From: an uncultured Oxalobacteraceae bacterium
GTDB taxonomy: Bacteria; Pseudomonadota; Gammaproteobacteria; Burkholderiales; Burkholderiaceae
NCBI GenBank assembly: GCA_946479255.1
Contig: CAMLFK010000013.1
Coordinates: 1-42,168, forward strand
Direction of reading: 5' to 3'
DNA: 42,168 nucleotides
Positions 34,758-42,168 of this stretch are shown in pieces. The position numbers were made by a program, and so were the translations under genes. The notes under the pieces are model-generated. The model saw only the letters and a list, made by a program, of their open reading frames with translations. It did not search any database and was not told where the DNA came from. Each line of letters opens with the position of its first letter. The first letter of the stretch is position 1.

Positions 34758-35384
34758 CTATTCGCGCAGCAGCGGATAGGGGTTGATCGCCCTGCCTTTC
34801 CACCATTCCTTGGACGGGGTCAGCTCGAACACCGCGAAGTGCAGGTGCGGCGCGTTGGGGTCCGAATTGCCGCTCACGCCCACATAGCCGAGGACATCGC
34901 CGCGCTTGAGCGCGGCGCCTTCCTTGAGGCCGTCGACGTAGCGGTCGAGATGGGCGTAATAGTAGGCGTAGGTCTCGGTCGGGTCGAACTGGTATACGGT
35001 CAGGCCGCCCGCATTGCTGTTGAACAGCTTGGCGACCTTGCCGTCGGCTACCGCCAGTACCTTGCTGCCTTTGGGCGCCATGATGTCGAGCGCCTCGTGC
35101 TGGCGCTCCTCGCCCCTGGCCTGGCCGAAATTGTCGCTCAGTTGGCCTGGCTGAACGCCTTCCACCGGTACCAGCAGCTTGCCGGACGCGGCGCCCGCAT
35201 CTTGCGCCTGTTGCGGCGCGTCAGGGCTGGCCGCCGGTGCTGGCGCGGGCTGCGCGGGCGGCGCGATTGCTGCCACCGCCAGGGCAGGCGCGGCCGGCGG
35301 GGCGTCGTGGAATTCGCGCAGGTAGACGAACAGGGCGCCGGCGCCGATGACCATGCCGACCAGCAGAGTGAACAGCCATCTCAT
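34758..35384 (-). CDS. Membrane-anchored M23 family peptidoglycan peptidase
   Basis: The 208-residue protein starts at the ATG at 35384 (GGGGG upstream). That gives an N-terminal membrane anchor (about 3-21, LFTLLVGMVIGAGALFVY), a Pro/Ala-rich linker (30-75) and a C-terminal LytM/M23 domain (about 85-205). The metal site is complete: HEALDIMAP supplies the first His and Asp, and HLHF the HxH pair. The enzyme probably cuts peptidoglycan cross-links in the periplasm. It lies 10 bases downstream of the L,D-transpeptidase gene and is almost certainly co-transcribed, pairing a cutting with a linking activity. Confidence 0.92.
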   Translation of the reverse strand: MRWLFTLLVGMVIGAGALFVYLREFHDAPPAAPALAVAAIAPPAQPAPAPAASPDAPQQAQDAGAASGKLLVPVEGVQPGQLSDNFGQARGEERQHEALDIMAPKGSKVLAVADGKVAKLFNSNAGGLTVYQFDPTETYAYYYAHLDRYVDGLKEGAALKRGDVLGYVGVSGNSDPNAPHLHFAVFELTPSKEWWKGRAINPYPLLRE

Positions 35385-35394
35385 CGCGACCCCC

Positions 35395-36396
35395 TTATTC
35401 CTGAAGGACCACGACGGTGCCGGCCGCAACGATATCGGCCAGGGCAGCGGCATTCCAGTTGGTCAGGCGGATGCAGCCGTGCGACTGGGTCTTGCCGATC
35501 GAGGCAGGCAGCGGGCTGCCGTGGATGCCGTAATGCTCTTTGGACAGGTCGATCCAGGCCACGCCGACCGGATTGTTAGGGCCGGGTGGTATCCTGGCCT
35601 TGCCGTCGCCCGGCTTGGCATCCCAGAACAGTTTGGGGTTGTAGTGGAAGGTGGGATTCTTGCCCACGCTATTGACTTTCCAGGTGCCGATCGGCAGCGG
35701 GTCGTGCTTGCTGCCGGTCGAGGTCGGGAACTGCGCGATCACCTTGTTGGTCGCGTCGAATACCACCAGGGTCTTGCTGGACTTGTCGACAATCAGCTTG
35801 GCGGCCTTGGGCAGCGGTTCGGTGTCCAGTACGTTGGGCACCAGGATCTGTTCGCCGGCGCGGCTTAAGTCCTTGCCGGGATTGAGGCGCCCCAGCAGCG
35901 CCGGGCTGGCGTGGAAGCGTTCGCCCAGCGCTTCGGCCGGGCTTTCATAGTTCAGTGCCGCCAGGGTGGCCTTGTCGGTCATCTCTTCTGGAATCTTTTC
36001 GAAGGGACCGGCCGCATCGGCGTCGCTGATGCTGTAGCTGACCAGCGCATCGGCCTGGTCGGCGTTCAGGGCTTTCCAGGTGGCTTCGTCGAGCTGGCCG
36101 CTGGGCGCCATGCCGCGCGCCTGCTGAAAGCCGGCCAGGGCGGCGCGCATATTCGAGCCATAGGCGGCGTCGATTTCGCCGGGCGCGAAGCGGGCGCGGT
36201 CGAGCAGGACCTGGGCGCGCAGGAGGGCGGCCGGGTCTTTGGCGGCAGGCACTGCCGTCTTGCCGGCACTGTTGACGGTCTCAAGAGTCAGGGCTGGGGC
36301 GGCTTTCCTGGCCTTGGAGGGGGCGGCGTGCCCGGTTTGAGCGGCAAGCGGGCTCGCCAGGCAGGCGGCGAGGATGCCGAGTCGGAGGTAATGCAT
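35395..36396 (-). CDS. L,D-transpeptidase (YkuD) with PG-binding and LysM-like domains
   Basis: The 333-residue protein has a signal peptide (about 1-24, cleavage near HAA) and a peptidoglycan-binding domain type 1 (about 58-115, IDAAYGSNMRAALAGFQQARG). A LysM-like segment follows (about 158-190, LGERFHASPALLGRLNPG ending ILVPNV), then the YkuD catalytic domain (about 198-332). The active site HGSPLPASIGKTQSHGCIRLTN contains the catalytic Cys and His/Arg. It should form 3-3 cross-links or attach proteins to peptidoglycan in the periplasm. AAGGGG is 6 bases before the ATG. The M23 peptidase gene follows after 10 bases. Confidence 0.93.
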   Translation of the reverse strand: MHYLRLGILAACLASPLAAQTGHAAPSKARKAAPALTLETVNSAGKTAVPAAKDPAALLRAQVLLDRARFAPGEIDAAYGSNMRAALAGFQQARGMAPSGQLDEATWKALNADQADALVSYSISDADAAGPFEKIPEEMTDKATLAALNYESPAEALGERFHASPALLGRLNPGKDLSRAGEQILVPNVLDTEPLPKAAKLIVDKSSKTLVVFDATNKVIAQFPTSTGSKHDPLPIGTWKVNSVGKNPTFHYNPKLFWDAKPGDGKARIPPGPNNPVGVAWIDLSKEHYGIHGSPLPASIGKTQSHGCIRLTNWNAAALADIVAAGTVVVLQE

Positions 36397-36572
36397 GGGA
36401 GCCCCTTGTCATAATAAGTATGGCTCCAGCATATGGATGGCCCGAATGCGAGTCTGTGCGGCAACGTACCAAGTACCGGACCTAAGCCGGGCCGCTACAA
36501 TGGGGGCATGGATGGCGGCGCAGCGCCTTGGCGCGCCCGCTTCCACCCACCAGTGAAGTCAGCCTGGCCGCG

Positions 36573-38309
36573 TCAGAAGGTTTCCCACTGTTCCTCGTCC
36601 TGCTTGACAGGCACGCCCGCCAGCGGACGCTTGAGGGCGTACGCCGGGGCCGGCTCGGCGCGCGCCAGTCGGTGCGGCGCGGCTGCGCGGGCAGCAGCGG
36701 CTGCCGGCCTGGCCGGACGCGGCGCCGGACGGCCCAGCCCTTCCTGCTGTTCATGCCCAAGCTTGAAGATGCTGACCACTTGCTGCAAGGTGGCGGCCTG
36801 TTCCTGCATCGAACTGGCCGCGGCGGCGGCTTCCTCGACCAGGGCGGCATTCTGCTGGGTCACTTCGTCCATCTGCGCGATGGCCGTGTTGATCTGTTCG
36901 ATCCCCATGGTCTGCTCGCTGCTGGCTGAGGCGATCTCGGCCATGATGTCGGTGACCCGGGTGATCGACTGGACGATCTCGGTCATGGTCAGGCCGGCCT
37001 GATCGACCAGCTTGCCGCCGGCATCGACCTTGTCCACCGAATCGTTGATCAGCGCCTTGATTTCCTTGGCCGCCCCGGCCGAACGCTGGGCCAGGTTGCG
37101 CACTTCCGAGGCCACGACCGCAAAGCCGCGGCCCTGTTCGCCGGCGCGCGCCGCTTCCACGGCGGCATTGAGCGCCAGGATATTGGTCTGGAAGGCGATG
37201 CCGTCGATCACGCCGATGATGTCGACGATCTTGCGCGAGGAATCGTTGATCGAGGCCATGGTGTCGACCACTTGCGACACCACGGTGCCGCCGCGCATGG
37301 CCACTTCGGAGGCGGTCACCGCCAGCACATTGGCCTGTCTGGCATTGTCGGCGTTTTGCTTGACGGTGCTGGTCAGTTCTTCCATCGACGAGGCGGTTTC
37401 TTCCAGCGAGCTGGCCTGTTCTTCGGTACGCGAGGACAGGTCCAGGTTGCCGCTGGCGATCTGGCTGGACGCGGTGGCGATGGTGTCGGTGCCGCTGCGC
37501 ACCTGGGTCACGATGCGCACCAGCGCCTGGCGCATCGATTCCATGGCCGCCAGCAGGCTGCGCTCGTCGCCGTCGCGCAGCGCGACCGGGGTCGCCAGTT
37601 CGCCGCCGGCGATGATGCGCGCCACCTCGGCCGCATAGGCCGGCTCGCCGCCCAGCTGGCGGGTCAGGCCGCGGGTGATCCACACGCCCAGGCCGACGCC
37701 TACACCCAAGCCGCCCAGCACCAGCGCCACCATCATGATGCGGGTCTGCTTGTACAGCGCGCTGGCCTGTGCGGCGCCCGCGGCAGCGGCTTTTTCCTTG
37801 ATCTTGCCGAGCATGCTGAGGTCCTCGTCCAGCACGGCAGCTTTGGGTGCGACGACTTTGAGCACGAACTCGGCCGCGGCGGCCTTGCCTTCGGGGGTAT
37901 CGTCGGCGGCCATCTGCATGGCCTTGTCGACATTGCTGCTGTATTCCGGCACGGCGTGGTCGATCTCGGCGAACAGCTTCTTGCCGGCTTCGGTGTAATA
38001 CAGCGGGCGCGCTTGTTCCAGCGAGGCGAGCAGCGCCTTGCGGGCGGCATGGACGCCTTCGACGTATCTGGCGCGCTCGCCGGGCCCGGCCAGCAGCACG
38101 CTGCGGATCGAGCGGCCCACCAGGACCAGGTTGATGTTGGCTTCCTTGGAGGCGGAGATGCCGAGCAGGTCGCTGGCGTAAGAACGCTCGGCCTGGAGGT
38201 GCATCTGATGCATATTGTAGATGCCGATGGCTGCCACCGCGCTGCCGAGCAAAGCCACCAGCAGAAAACCAGCCAGCAAGCGGGTTCCGACCTTCATGTT
38301 ATTGAACAT
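36573..38309 (-). CDS. Methyl-accepting chemotaxis protein
   Basis: The 578-residue receptor has transmembrane helix 1 (about 10-30), a four-helix-bundle periplasmic ligand domain (about 35-190) and transmembrane helix 2 (about 192-212). A HAMP domain (213-265) and a long cytoplasmic signalling coiled coil follow, with the conserved hairpin tip IDGIAFQTNILALNAAVEAARAG. The C-terminus, after a Pro/Ala-rich linker, is EEQWETF, a close match to the NWETF tether that docks CheR/CheB. It should methylate and adapt like Tsr/Tar. GGGTGA lies 6 bases before the ATG. Ligand unknown. No che genes are nearby. Confidence 0.96.
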   Translation of the reverse strand: MFNNMKVGTRLLAGFLLVALLGSAVAAIGIYNMHQMHLQAERSYASDLLGISASKEANINLVLVGRSIRSVLLAGPGERARYVEGVHAARKALLASLEQARPLYYTEAGKKLFAEIDHAVPEYSSNVDKAMQMAADDTPEGKAAAAEFVLKVVAPKAAVLDEDLSMLGKIKEKAAAAGAAQASALYKQTRIMMVALVLGGLGVGVGLGVWITRGLTRQLGGEPAYAAEVARIIAGGELATPVALRDGDERSLLAAMESMRQALVRIVTQVRSGTDTIATASSQIASGNLDLSSRTEEQASSLEETASSMEELTSTVKQNADNARQANVLAVTASEVAMRGGTVVSQVVDTMASINDSSRKIVDIIGVIDGIAFQTNILALNAAVEAARAGEQGRGFAVVASEVRNLAQRSAGAAKEIKALINDSVDKVDAGGKLVDQAGLTMTEIVQSITRVTDIMAEIASASSEQTMGIEQINTAIAQMDEVTQQNAALVEEAAAAASSMQEQAATLQQVVSIFKLGHEQQEGLGRPAPRPARPAAAAARAAAPHRLARAEPAPAYALKRPLAGVPVKQDEEQWETF

Positions 38310-38507
38310 ATATCACCCCATGGACCAGATTAATACAAATCGAAAAACAGCGACGTTTGGGCTGAGCTGGGATTCAAGGTACGCCTTCGCCTACCCATTT
38401 GGAATATCCTTTGTGCAACAAAGTGCCGTATTCTCACCAATTATTTCAATGGGTTGCTGGCAAACAACGAAAGTTGGTATGAGGGTAAGCCGCAGCGCTG
38501 GCAAATC

Positions 38508-39398
38508 TCAGTCTGGGCGCCGCGGCTCGTCCACGGGCAGCGCCAGGGCCGCCGCCACCGCCCTCCACAGCGCCGGCCACACGGCGCTGGTGGCCTCGAC
38601 CTCGTCGTAGTGGCTGGCGCCAGGCACGATCACCACCTCGACGCCGTCGCCGGCGGCGATCGCCCGAGCCGCATAGTCGTGCGCCACGCGCGGCGGCGAG
38701 ATGGTGTCCGCCGCGCCGGTGATCAGCACGGTTTGGCTGCCGTTGGGCAGCAGGTCGCCGGCATTGGTGTCCACGAACACGTCCGGCCGTTCGGCGCTGG
38801 GCAGGCCGGCCAGCTGTTCGATGGTGCGCTCGCAACTGGCGGCGATCTGTGCCTGTTCGCGGCGCAGGTCGGCCAGGCCGCCCAGGCTGATGACCTGGCG
38901 CACCGGCAACGGCCTGGCTTGGAACAGCGGGCTGCCGGCGGGAATGCGCGCGCGCCCGGCCATCCACTGCACCAGCTGGCCGCCGGCCGAATGGCCGATG
39001 GCGGCCAGCCGGCCGGTGTCGAGCTGGTGGCTCGGCGCCTGGCGCGCCAGCTCGTCGAGCGCCGCGTTGATGTCGAGATAGGTGCCGGGATAGCCGCCGC
39101 CTTCTTCGTCGTGGCGGCGGTATTCCACATTCCACACGGCGATGCCGCGCGCCGCCAGGTGGCCGGCCAGGTGGCGCATCTGCACGATGCCGCCGAACTT
39201 GACAGTCCAGCAGCCGCCATGCACCAGCACCGCCACCGGGAACGGGCCGGTGCCGGCGGGCCGGAACAGTTCCGCATATTGCGATGGCGCCTTGCCGTAG
39301 GCAAAGGTGGCGCTGGGGGAAGGCCCGCTCAGGGCCAGGTAGTCGTCAATATTCATCGCGTCAAGATTCATCGGTGGCAGGGCGGTAGACGGCGTCAT
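38508..39398 (-). CDS. Alpha/beta hydrolase
   Basis: The 296-residue enzyme has an esterase/lipase-type fold. The oxyanion loop is VLVHGGCW and the nucleophile elbow GHSAGG carries the catalytic Ser. A probable Asp lies in LLPNGSQTVLITGAADTISPP and a His in PGASHYDEV. The HGG and GHSAGG combination resembles the BD-FAE/kynurenine-formamidase-like group, so the substrate may be an ester or an amide. It has no signal peptide, so it acts in the cytoplasm. The ATG at 39398 has a CGGAG site 7 bases upstream; Met10 and Met15 are other possible starts. No pathway neighbours are present. Confidence 0.88.
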   Translation of the reverse strand: MTPSTALPPMNLDAMNIDDYLALSGPSPSATFAYGKAPSQYAELFRPAGTGPFPVAVLVHGGCWTVKFGGIVQMRHLAGHLAARGIAVWNVEYRRHDEEGGGYPGTYLDINAALDELARQAPSHQLDTGRLAAIGHSAGGQLVQWMAGRARIPAGSPLFQARPLPVRQVISLGGLADLRREQAQIAASCERTIEQLAGLPSAERPDVFVDTNAGDLLPNGSQTVLITGAADTISPPRVAHDYAARAIAAGDGVEVVIVPGASHYDEVEATSAVWPALWRAVAAALALPVDEPRRPD

Positions 39399-39607
39399 CG
39401 AGAAGCTCCGGGGCGATTGATAGCGTGACTATACCGAGCGCGCACGATTGCGCGGTACCGTACAGAAGACACAAATCTTCCATGCTAGTCTGCGCAGACA
39501 GAGCGGAACGATGTGTAAATTGCAATGTGGGAACACCTTGCCGATGCCATCGGAAACACTAAGGGCCTCGCGCTAAGCGCCCGGCGGCACACTATCAGAG
39601 GACCATC

Positions 39608-39808
39608 ATGGCTAACGAAACCAACGATTTTGACGATTACCTGGGCCAGCACCGGCATTGCGAAGACCGGCGCGCGCACAGCACGCCCGACCCTGACCTG
39701 CCGCCGCCCGACCCGAAACCCAATCCGCTGCCGGACGATGTGCCGGCACCGGCGCATGCGCCAGTCGAGGAACCGTCGACGCCGCCGGTGCCGCCCATCA
39801 AAGCGTAG
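39608..39808 (+). CDS. Small proline-rich hypothetical protein
   Basis: The 66-residue protein has an acidic N-terminus (ANETNDFDDYLGQHRHCEDR) and a tail of repeated Pro/Asp units (PDPDLPPPDPKPNPLPDDVP). It is extended and probably disordered, with no signal or membrane segment. AGAGGA stands just before the ATG and supports translation. A perfect 12-base palindrome (39488-39499) lies about 110 bases upstream. No family recognised. Confidence 0.65.
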   Translation: MANETNDFDDYLGQHRHCEDRRAHSTPDPDLPPPDPKPNPLPDDVPAPAHAPVEEPSTPPVPPIKA

Positions 39809-39811
39809 CTG

Positions 39812-40006
39812 CTAGCCGCGCTCGGCCGGCCCGCCGGCCTCTTCGCCGTCATCCTCGTCATGCTCCGGCAGGGGCGGAATCTGGCGGATCTGCTTGTCCG
39901 TCTCGGCCTGGCCGGGGCTTTTCTCGCCGCTGCCGATGTCGGCTTCGTCCAGCATGGGTTTGGCTTTGGCCGGATCGGGCGTGGTATGGGTGCTTGGGGT
40001 GCTCAT
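39812..40006 (-). CDS. Small acidic hypothetical protein
   Basis: The 64-residue protein (STPSTHTTPDPAKAKPMLDE, then IRQIPPLPEHDEDDGEE) is acidic, Pro-rich and probably unstructured. The ATG at 40006 has AGGAGA 9 bases upstream; the frame continues to 40156 without protein-like sequence. It faces the previous small gene with a 3-base gap between stops. No family recognised. Confidence 0.65.
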   Translation of the reverse strand: MSTPSTHTTPDPAKAKPMLDEADIGSGEKSPGQAETDKQIRQIPPLPEHDEDDGEEAGGPAERG

Positions 40007-40178
40007 CTTGTCGCTCTCCTGTGTCGAAAGAATGTGAACTGATGCTAGCAGTCTTGCCGCAGGTACGGGCGCGCAATTGGCACGGCTGGCAATGTAGGGC
40101 GAAAAACAAAGCGTTGCTCGTTGGATACAAATCTTGCTGTTTGTGCTGACCGTCACACGGCCGTCACAGTTTGCTTTC

Positions 40179-40184
40179 TATAAT
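40179..40184 (+). promoter_or_regulatory. Perfect minus 10 box before small membrane protein
   Basis: TATAAT lies 38 bases before the GTG at 40222. Upstream, CCGTCAC is repeated with an 11-base period (40150-40156 and 40161-40167), which could be a binding site for an activator. Confidence 0.45.
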
Positions 40185-40221
40185 AAATCGTCAGCTCGTT
40201 AATCGTTCTGGGGAGAACATC

Positions 40222-40359
40222 GTGGGTAATTCCTTACATAACAAAATTTACTTGGGCCGCAGCGCGTGGATGGATTCGAAGGCGCTGCAGGCGGCGATGG
40301 TGGCCGGGGCCATGGCCAGCGTGGCGCTGGCTTGGGTGGCCTTGCGCGCTTTGCGCTGA
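40222..40359 (+). CDS. Small single-pass membrane protein
   Basis: From the GTG at 40222 (strong GGGGAG site 6 bases upstream) the product is 45 residues. It has a polar basic N-terminus (GNSLHNKIYLGRSAWMDSK) and one hydrophobic helix (about 22-42, AAMVAGAMASVALAWVALRA). This is the composition of a small inner-membrane protein. A perfect TATAAT lies 38 bases upstream. No family is recognised. Confidence 0.6.
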   Translation: MGNSLHNKIYLGRSAWMDSKALQAAMVAGAMASVALAWVALRALR

Positions 40360-40467
40360 GCCCGTTGGGAGGAAAGGCTTTCGGCACCCTGTGCCTGATC
40401 GATGGGTTGCCCTGCGCGGCCCCTGCGGTTACCATGAGCGCCGAACAATGGCTCATGGAAAGCGGCA

Positions 40468-40833
40468 ATGAAAAATGAAACACTGACCACGGACGAATAC
40501 GATGCACTCGGCCACATCCAGCGTGGGGCGAAGCACGACCGGGTCAATGCCTGTGTAGGCCGGAATGCCAAGCGCCTGTCGGGCTTGAAGATGATTCAAT
40601 ACGGACGCGACGGCAGCGTGGCGCTGACGGAAAAGGGTACGCAGGTGTTGTTCCTGCGCCGCTGCATTCAAAGCCTGGAAGCCTTGCTGGCCGATCCGGG
40701 AGCGCCGGTGGCTGACGATGTTGCTCAGTTCCTGAGCCGCAAATCGCATATCGCGGCCTTGCCTGAGGGAGGATTTGGCGTCACCGACAAGGGACGCGAG
40801 TCGCTGGCCGATATCGCGGCCCAGCGTAAGTGA
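40468..40833 (+). CDS. Hypothetical protein, winged-helix-like
   Basis: The 121-residue soluble protein has a GGAAAG ribosome site before its ATG. Two stretches look like repeats of a small helix-turn-wing module: AKRLSGLKMIQYGRDGSVALTEKG (about residues 33-56) and IAALPEGGFGVTDKGRESL (about 94-112). The LT.KG and VTDKG endings recall winged-helix DNA-binding proteins of the MarR/PadR type. DNA binding is only a suggestion. It follows the small membrane protein gene on the same strand after 108 bases. Confidence 0.65.
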   Translation: MKNETLTTDEYDALGHIQRGAKHDRVNACVGRNAKRLSGLKMIQYGRDGSVALTEKGTQVLFLRRCIQSLEALLADPGAPVADDVAQFLSRKSHIAALPEGGFGVTDKGRESLADIAAQRK

Positions 40834-40851
40834 GCGTATAGGCTTACGGCA

Positions 40852-41064
40852 TCAGCCTTGGCGCTTGCGGTTCTTGCACAGCGCGCGGATCGCCACTTCC
40901 GGCGGTACCTTCATCGACGACAGATACTCGGCGACCTGCGCGATCCCCAAGGTGGGGACGGCGGCGATCGCCTGGTTCACAACATCACGGGTAAAAAAAT
41001 CGGTGCGCGGGGGAGGCTTGATGGCTTCGCTGTCTTCGGATTTGCTGCGCAGGTCTTGACTCAT
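40852..41064 (-). CDS. Small hypothetical protein
   Basis: The 70-residue product from the ATG at 41064 reads SQDLRSKSEDSEAIKPPPRT followed by FFTRDVVNQAIAAVPTLGIAQVAEYLSS and a basic end (KNRKRQG). The second half is helical and amphipathic. No ribosome site is obvious, and the frame extends to 41229 through unlikely sequence. It converges on the preceding gene with 18 bases between stops. No family is recognised. Confidence 0.55.
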   Translation of the reverse strand: MSQDLRSKSEDSEAIKPPPRTDFFTRDVVNQAIAAVPTLGIAQVAEYLSSMKVPPEVAIRALCKNRKRQG

Positions 41065-41164
41065 GTCGGGGTTTATCACGTTTATCAGGTGCGAAGCATG
41101 ATAGGTCAAAAATGTTGTTTTGACCATAGAAATATTTACTGTTGGATATTTCTGAGTTTCCCTT

Positions 41165-42168
41165 TCAGGCTGGAACGGAATCGGCCACGGCCGCCGGCAG
41201 GCTGGTGCGCGCGCGCAGCAGCTGCTCAAACTCGTCGGCCGGCAGCGGACGGCTGAAGAAGTAGCCCTGCATCTCGTCGCAGCCGTGCTCGCGCAGGTAG
41301 GCCAGTTGCTCGGCCGTTTCCACGCCCTCGGCGATCACCGCCAGCTTCAGGTTGTGCGCCAGCGCGATGATCGAGTCGACAATGGCGGCATCGTTGGCGT
41401 CGCGCGTGATGTCCGAGACGAAGGAGCGGTCGATCTTGAGCACGTCGATGGGGAAGCGCGACAGGTAGGACAGGCTGGAATAGCCGGTGCCGAAGTCGTC
41501 GATCGACAGCTTCACGCCCAGGCCCTTCATGCTGTCCAGCAGTTCCACCGCCAGCGCCACGTCGGACAGGAACAGGCTCTCGGTCAGTTCGATTTCCAGG
41601 CAGTCTGGCGGCAGCGCCGTGTGTTCCAGCACGGCGCGCATGTCGGCCACCAGGTTGGGCGCGCTGAACTGGCGCGCCGACAGGTTGACCGCCACCCGCA
41701 GCCGGCCCAGCCCGGCGTCCTGCCAGGCTTTGTTCTGGGCGCAGGCGGTACGCATGACCCAGGCCCCGATCGGCACGATCAGGCCGGTTTCCTCGGCCAC
41801 CGAAATAAAGCGGTTCGGCGCCACCATGCCCAACTCCGGGTGGCGCCAGCGGATCAGCGCTTCCATGCCGACGATCTGGCCATTGCCCAGGTCCACCTGC
41901 GGCTGGTAGTGCAGCACGAACTCGTTGCGCTCAAGGGCATTGCGCAGCGCGCCTTCGATACGCACGCGCTCCATCGCTTCCTCGTTCATGGCAGGCGTAT
42001 AGAACTGGAAGTTGTTGCGGCCCAGCTTCTTGGCGCGGTACATGGCGATGTCGGCGTGCTCGATCAGGCTGTCGGCCGCGGCGCCGTCGGTCGGGTAGAC
42101 CGCCACGCCTATACTGCAGGTGACGAAGAATTCTTTACTGCCGAGCATGACCGGCTGGGCCACCGAAT
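41165..42168 (-). CDS. GGDEF-EAL c-di-GMP phosphodiesterase, C-terminal part
   Basis: The frame enters from beyond the right edge. It starts within the end of a GGDEF domain (FFVTCSIGVAVYPTDG, ADIAMYRAKKLGRNNFQFY), then continues with a full EAL domain of about 250 residues. Catalytic residues are intact: MEALIRW (EAL), VNLSARQF, ELTESLF, DDFGTGYSS, KIDRSFV and AEGVET, and the tail GYFFSRPLP is typical. It should cleave c-di-GMP to pGpG. Whether the GGDEF half is active cannot be seen because the motif lies outside the window. Confidence 0.95.
   Translation of the reverse strand, partial: SVAQPVMLGSKEFFVTCSIGVAVYPTDGAAADSLIEHADIAMYRAKKLGRNNFQFYTPAMNEEAMERVRIEGALRNALERNEFVLHYQPQVDLGNGQIVGMEALIRWRHPELGMVAPNRFISVAEETGLIVPIGAWVMRTACAQNKAWQDAGLGRLRVAVNLSARQFSAPNLVADMRAVLEHTALPPDCLEIELTESLFLSDVALAVELLDSMKGLGVKLSIDDFGTGYSSLSYLSRFPIDVLKIDRSFVSDITRDANDAAIVDSIIALAHNLKLAVIAEGVETAEQLAYLREHGCDEMQGYFFSRPLPADEFEQLLRARTSLPAAVADSVPA

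Noticed and set aside
40150..40167. 11-base-spaced CCGTCAC repeats as a second PHO box
   Set aside because: Spacing fits but the 7-base units (CTGTGAC and GTGTGAC on the minus strand) do not match CTGTCAT and there is no phosphate gene nearby; kept only as a generic repeat.

Overview
The window looks like chromosomal DNA of a high-GC betaproteobacterium, most likely an Oxalobacteraceae member of the Massilia/Duganella/Janthinobacterium type. This is an inference from protein content: two PEP-CTERM proteins, PhoX, DUF411, SirB2, an NWETF-type chemoreceptor tail, several c-di-GMP proteins and a PolB-type DNA polymerase II. No rRNA, tRNA, CRISPR array, intact insertion sequence or prophage was seen. 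About 39 protein genes or gene remnants are supported.

Left end (1-4320): a visibly AT-rich patch carries one methyltransferase gene (900-1718). It is bordered by a truncated endonuclease/exonuclease/phosphatase-family membrane protein and followed by a duplicated propeller-like secreted protein that has lost its 5' end. This is the scarred, recently rearranged part of the window.

4320-16000 is compact and GC-rich. It holds NADP-malic enzyme (maeB), a molbindin, a class II glutamine amidotransferase, and a signalling group (degenerate EAL protein, GAF/MshEN protein, Ser/Thr kinase). A secreted type-B carboxylesterase, a bacterial PH-domain protein, a DUF411 metal-binding protein and a PAS-PAS-GGDEF diguanylate cyclase follow. 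From 15944 to 16793 lies a decayed patch with a possible TonB-receptor tail.

16794-22341: a GntR/FCD regulator precedes D-glucarate dehydratase (gudD), and similar palindromes lie in front of both genes. After a long perfect hairpin comes an unusual His/Asp/Lys/Cys-rich protein with its own terminator, then DNA polymerase II.

22338-30042 has a phosphate-scavenging flavour. PhoX and a PEP-CTERM protein lie behind a clear PHO box, with a GST, SirB2 and D-amino-acid dehydrogenase (dadA) nearby, and a PafA-like secreted alkaline phosphatase at the far end.

30621-42168: a secreted M4 metalloprotease with a long structured leader, 2-keto-3-deoxygluconate kinase, a HAF-repeat PEP-CTERM protein, an M23/L,D-transpeptidase pair for cell-wall work, a chemoreceptor, an alpha/beta hydrolase, a run of very small proteins, and the C-terminal part of a GGDEF-EAL phosphodiesterase cut by the window edge.

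The most interesting observations are the PHO-box-controlled phoX/PEP-CTERM pair, the paired operator-like palindromes at gntR and gudD, the kinase/GAF-MshEN/degenerate-EAL group, the HDKC-rich protein, and the two rearrangement scars at the left end.
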